Shown: positions 61,729-64,000 of the stretch, piece by piece | How positions within the stretch are numbered: the first letter of the stretch is position 1 | How the letters are laid out: every line of letters starts with the position of its first letter | Assembly: GCA_964634815.1 (NCBI GenBank) | Contig: CAZWMD010000011.1 | Location: 1-64,000, forward strand | Length of the DNA: 64,000 bases | From: JALZVT01 sp964634815 | Lineage (GTDB): Bacteria; Pseudomonadota; Gammaproteobacteria; Pseudomonadales; Azotimanducaceae | Direction of reading: 5' to 3' | The notes under the pieces: model-generated | What the model was told of the DNA's origin: nothing | The model's database searches: none | What the model saw: the letters and a program-made list of their open reading frames with translations, nothing else | Program-made: the position numbers and the translations under genes

Positions 61729-62511
61729 TCAGAACCTCCAGCGCAGTCCGACAGTTACGCTGAACGCGTCAGGGTCGTCATCAACACTGGCGTTGAAGGT
61801 TTCGCCGCCGTCGCCCACAAAGGTTCGCTCATCGTCGAGATTGAGAGTCAACAGGTATCGACCTTCTCCATACACTTCAAATTGCTCACTGACAGGCACT
61901 GTAACGCCAATCGTCGTGTGGGTAGTGAGGGCGGTATCCCTGCCTTGTACAGCAAAAGTCGGGGCGGTGGCGATGCCGTTGTTGGGGAAGTAGTTAATGT
62001 TGTTGTCTATGATGCCGATGCCTATGCCGCCGCCGATGTAAGGAATGATGGCCTGGTTCTCCGACCAAATAATCTCGGTTAGGCTGTTGCCAAGAATGAA
62101 AAGTCGCTCTTGATTTCCACCGAAGATTTGATCGCCGTCATTGAACGCGCCGCCTTCGACATCTGAATCAAGGTAGCTCACCTCGAGTTCCAGACGAGGT
62201 TGGAAATAGGTTAGAAATTTGTACGGTAATCGATAACCGATTGCACCGCCGAAATAGGCGGCGGTATCAAACTCAGCCTCCACATTTGCGGCAGCACCGG
62301 CGAGCCCAGGGGAGCCGGGTGCCGGATCTTGCGTGCCGCTGAAATCCGCATCATTTGCAAAGCCTGCGCCGATGAAGCCAGAGACGTAGAAACCGCCTTC
62401 CGCAGGATCTGTGTCGAACAAGCCTTTGGCCTGGGCGCTATTTGCGCACAAGATTAGCGCGGCAATCGCGAGTAAGCGAGACGGCGCTCGGTTCTTTGGC
62501 GTCAAAGTCAT
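61729..62511 (-). CDS. Outer-membrane beta-barrel protein
   Basis: A 260-residue exported protein: signal peptide LLAIAALILCANSAQA (cleavage before KGLFDTDP), then alternating strands typical of an eight-stranded barrel (GGFYVSGFIGAGFANDADF, YFGGAIGYRLPYKFLTYF, IIPYIGGGIGIGIIDNNI, FEVYGEGRYLLTL) and the C-terminal signature SVTVGLRWRF ending in Phe. It resembles OmpA/OprF-type or opacity-like barrels without the peptidoglycan domain. ATG 62511 has AAGGA upstream. The function is probably structural or a small porin; this is not decided. Confidence 0.82.
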   Translation of the reverse strand: MTLTPKNRAPSRLLAIAALILCANSAQAKGLFDTDPAEGGFYVSGFIGAGFANDADFSGTQDPAPGSPGLAGAAANVEAEFDTAAYFGGAIGYRLPYKFLTYFQPRLELEVSYLDSDVEGGAFNDGDQIFGGNQERLFILGNSLTEIIWSENQAIIPYIGGGIGIGIIDNNINYFPNNGIATAPTFAVQGRDTALTTHTTIGVTVPVSEQFEVYGEGRYLLTLNLDDERTFVGDGGETFNASVDDDPDAFSVTVGLRWRF

Positions 62512-62664
62512 GTCCGGATCATCCTTTAAGTGTGAGTATCTAAGTGCGAGTTGGACCACTCACCTTGCACAAGATTCCCTCAGAGATTGGAAGGGGATTC
62601 GAAGGGGATTCGACAGTTTGCTACTCGTGCTTTTGGAGGTCCCCGGGAGGATTAAAGACTCAGG

Positions 62665-63840
62665 TCAGACAAGCAATCGCTCGCTGCGATACAGCCTGTT
62701 TGCAAAAAGGTATAAGCCCGTTGCGACCAGCAATGTGCTGATAGCGCTCAACAGTGGCCATAGCGGGTTGATCACCCCATCGCTGATAATTTCACTCACC
62801 AGCAATGACTGACTGAGGCTCGGGATGAACATCAGCGCTGTGGTGGGATCGACGCCCATAATGCCGGTGACGATTAGGGGTAGTGTGGGTACAAAGATTA
62901 CCCCCGACAGGTAAGTTTGAGCTTCCTTGAAGCTCTTTGCGAAGCCAGCGACCACCGTAAGCAGGGCCGCAGCCAGCAATATGAGTGGCAGGCAGAGGGC
63001 AACGATGGTTAGAAGTTTTTGCGGACCAAAGGTCAGCGACATGCCAATGCGATGAAAGGGCACAAACGGCAGTGCTAGGGCAAAGATAACAAGGAAGGTC
63101 AAAAGCGCGAGTAGACTGAAGGCGCTGGTTGCGCTGAGCTTGCCAAGAACGAGCGCGGGGCGTTCCACGGGCTGCGTTAGCAAGGGTTCAAGAGAGCCGT
63201 GATCCCGTTCTCCGGCCGTGGTATCGATGGCGAGATAAAACCCGCCCATGAAAATCACCAGTACCAGCAGATAGGGGAAGCTTGCCAGGATCGACAGGGC
63301 TCGAGCGGCCGGTGATGCGGTGTCTAGAGTTTGCACATCAATTGGGTCAATGATCTGTGTGCTGATGCCGCGAACTTGCAGGCGCATACGCCCGATCAAA
63401 CCGCTGTAGCCACGCAGCATCGCGTTTAGCTGCGCGTAATGTCGCGATGCATCCCCAAACTTCGAACTGTCGTGCACCAGCTGTACATAACCGGCGCCGT
63501 TGTTAAACGACTCGGCGTAGGTGTCAGGGATAACCAGCACCAGATCAACGTCGCCATCCATAACGGCCTGTTGTGGATTGTCGATCTCGCTTGTAGTGAA
63601 TTTTGTGCCCTGCGCTTCCAGCCACTCGACCAGTGCCGGAGCGTGTTGCGCGCCAACAATGTGTGCTTCGGGCTTGCTGTCACTTTTGCCAATGGCCTGA
63701 TCGAGAATGAACACCATGAGGCCAACGAACAGGATCGGGCTGAGTACACTCAAGCTAAACGAAGACAGCAGGGTGCGCTTGTCGCGCAGGTTGTCCAGTG
63801 TCTCTTTCTTGAAAATGGTGGCAACGTGATTCCAGTTCAC
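62665..63840 (-). CDS. ABC-2 type permease, NatB-like
   Basis: Membrane subunit of an ABC exporter of the NatAB type (sodium or drug efflux in Bacillus; the substrate here is unknown). 391 residues: one N-terminal helix (LSVLSPILFVGLMVFILDQA), a soluble region ~45-175 facing the periplasm, then about five helices (YLLVLVIFMGGFYLAID and others). The segment TTAGERDHGSLEPLLTQPVER is characteristic of ABC-2 permeases. GTG 63840 starts it, 10 bases after the stop of the ATPase gene, so the two form an operon. Confidence 0.87.
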   Translation of the reverse strand: MNWNHVATIFKKETLDNLRDKRTLLSSFSLSVLSPILFVGLMVFILDQAIGKSDSKPEAHIVGAQHAPALVEWLEAQGTKFTTSEIDNPQQAVMDGDVDLVLVIPDTYAESFNNGAGYVQLVHDSSKFGDASRHYAQLNAMLRGYSGLIGRMRLQVRGISTQIIDPIDVQTLDTASPAARALSILASFPYLLVLVIFMGGFYLAIDTTAGERDHGSLEPLLTQPVERPALVLGKLSATSAFSLLALLTFLVIFALALPFVPFHRIGMSLTFGPQKLLTIVALCLPLILLAAALLTVVAGFAKSFKEAQTYLSGVIFVPTLPLIVTGIMGVDPTTALMFIPSLSQSLLVSEIISDGVINPLWPLLSAISTLLVATGLYLFANRLYRSERLLV

Positions 63841-63850
63841 GATCTATCTT

Positions 63851-64000
63851 CTACCTGTCATGTGGCGAAGTTGAGTTGGATGCAGCGTTTTCTGGGGTGC
63901 TATTGGGCACAATGTAATTGGCAGCCTCTATGTTGTCATCGTCGTCGGTGAGTCCGAGTGCAGCGACAAAAGCGTCTTCAAGGTCGTCGCACTTTGTGTG
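63851..64000 (-). CDS. ABC transporter ATP-binding protein, C-terminal fragment
   Basis: Last 49 codons of a gene whose main part lies beyond the window. The frame reads KCDDLEDAFVAALGLTDDDD near the edge, the usual end of an ABC ATPase (the LEDAF-type motif), then an acidic/Ser-rich tail ending SPHDR. Its place directly upstream of the NatB-like permease supports a NatA-like partner. The Walker motifs are not visible here. Confidence 0.65.
   Translation of the reverse strand, partial: HTKCDDLEDAFVAALGLTDDDDNIEAANYIVPNSTPENAASNSTSPHDR

Noticed and set aside
62589..62611. Two copies of gaaggggattc before the beta-barrel gene
   Set aside because: Only two 11-bp copies with no link to a regulatory element; not informative alone.

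Overview
The window looks like chromosomal DNA of a marine-type gammaproteobacterium. This is inferred from gene content: class-typical glmS, trxB, cysS, asnS, lipA, hisI and GloB; a Pseudomonas-like branched-chain keto acid dehydrogenase operon; and an exosortase/PEP-CTERM pair. A Halieaceae/Cellvibrionales-like source is only a guess. Coding density is very high, and many convergent genes touch or overlap by a few bases. No phage, insertion sequence, integrase or CRISPR array is visible. Two 100-N gaps (7354-7453, 34486-34585) are flanked by identical sequence, so both look like unmerged contig overlaps in a draft or metagenome scaffold.

Layout. 1-7.1 kb: Nudix hydrolase (cut by the edge), peroxiredoxin, TesB, GloB, RarD, a SPOR lipoprotein, an HNH nuclease and a TolB/TPR protein with a damaged or non-canonical 5' end. 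7.2-16.0 kb (minus): PepA-type aminopeptidase, hisI, cysS, a degenerate flavin-monooxygenase-like protein, an alpha/beta hydrolase and trxB in a tightly coupled run, then a small unknown gene and glmS. 16.2-24.2 kb: gamma-glutamyltransferase-like enzyme, then (minus) asnS, a heterodimeric ABC exporter and lipA. 24.4-31.5 kb: DUF3014 protein, a two-component system, and divergently an exosortase fused to an EpsI-like domain followed by a VIT/VWA surface protein ending in a PEP-CTERM-like signal. 31.5-40.9 kb: metabolic genes (acyltransferase, flavodoxin-like protein, threonine dehydratase, AhpD-like, TMEM220-like, CitE-like, LLM oxidoreductase) and a PEP-synthase/rifampin-phosphotransferase-like protein that lacks the expected catalytic histidine, coupled to an NTF2-like gene. 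41-45.3 kb: RND efflux pump. 45.8-52.3 kb: GST, glyoxalase I and the four-gene bkd operon. 52.4-58.4 kb: a probable 35-aa membrane protein with its own terminator, a coiled-coil protein, carotenoid oxygenase, DUF1223 protein, a second two-component system whose regulator seems to start at CTG, and a PNPOx-like protein. 58.4-64 kb: AbgT transporter, a methionine aminopeptidase paralogue, a TPR protein, tRNA-Pro(CGG), a beta-barrel protein and a NatAB-type ABC exporter running off the end.

The best candidate for an under-described system is the exosortase/VIT-VWA/two-component locus: a processing enzyme with what looks like one dedicated, adjacent substrate and a divergently encoded sensor-regulator pair. 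Second is the inactive-looking phosphotransferase with its NTF2-like partner. Third is the small membrane protein at 52432-52539.
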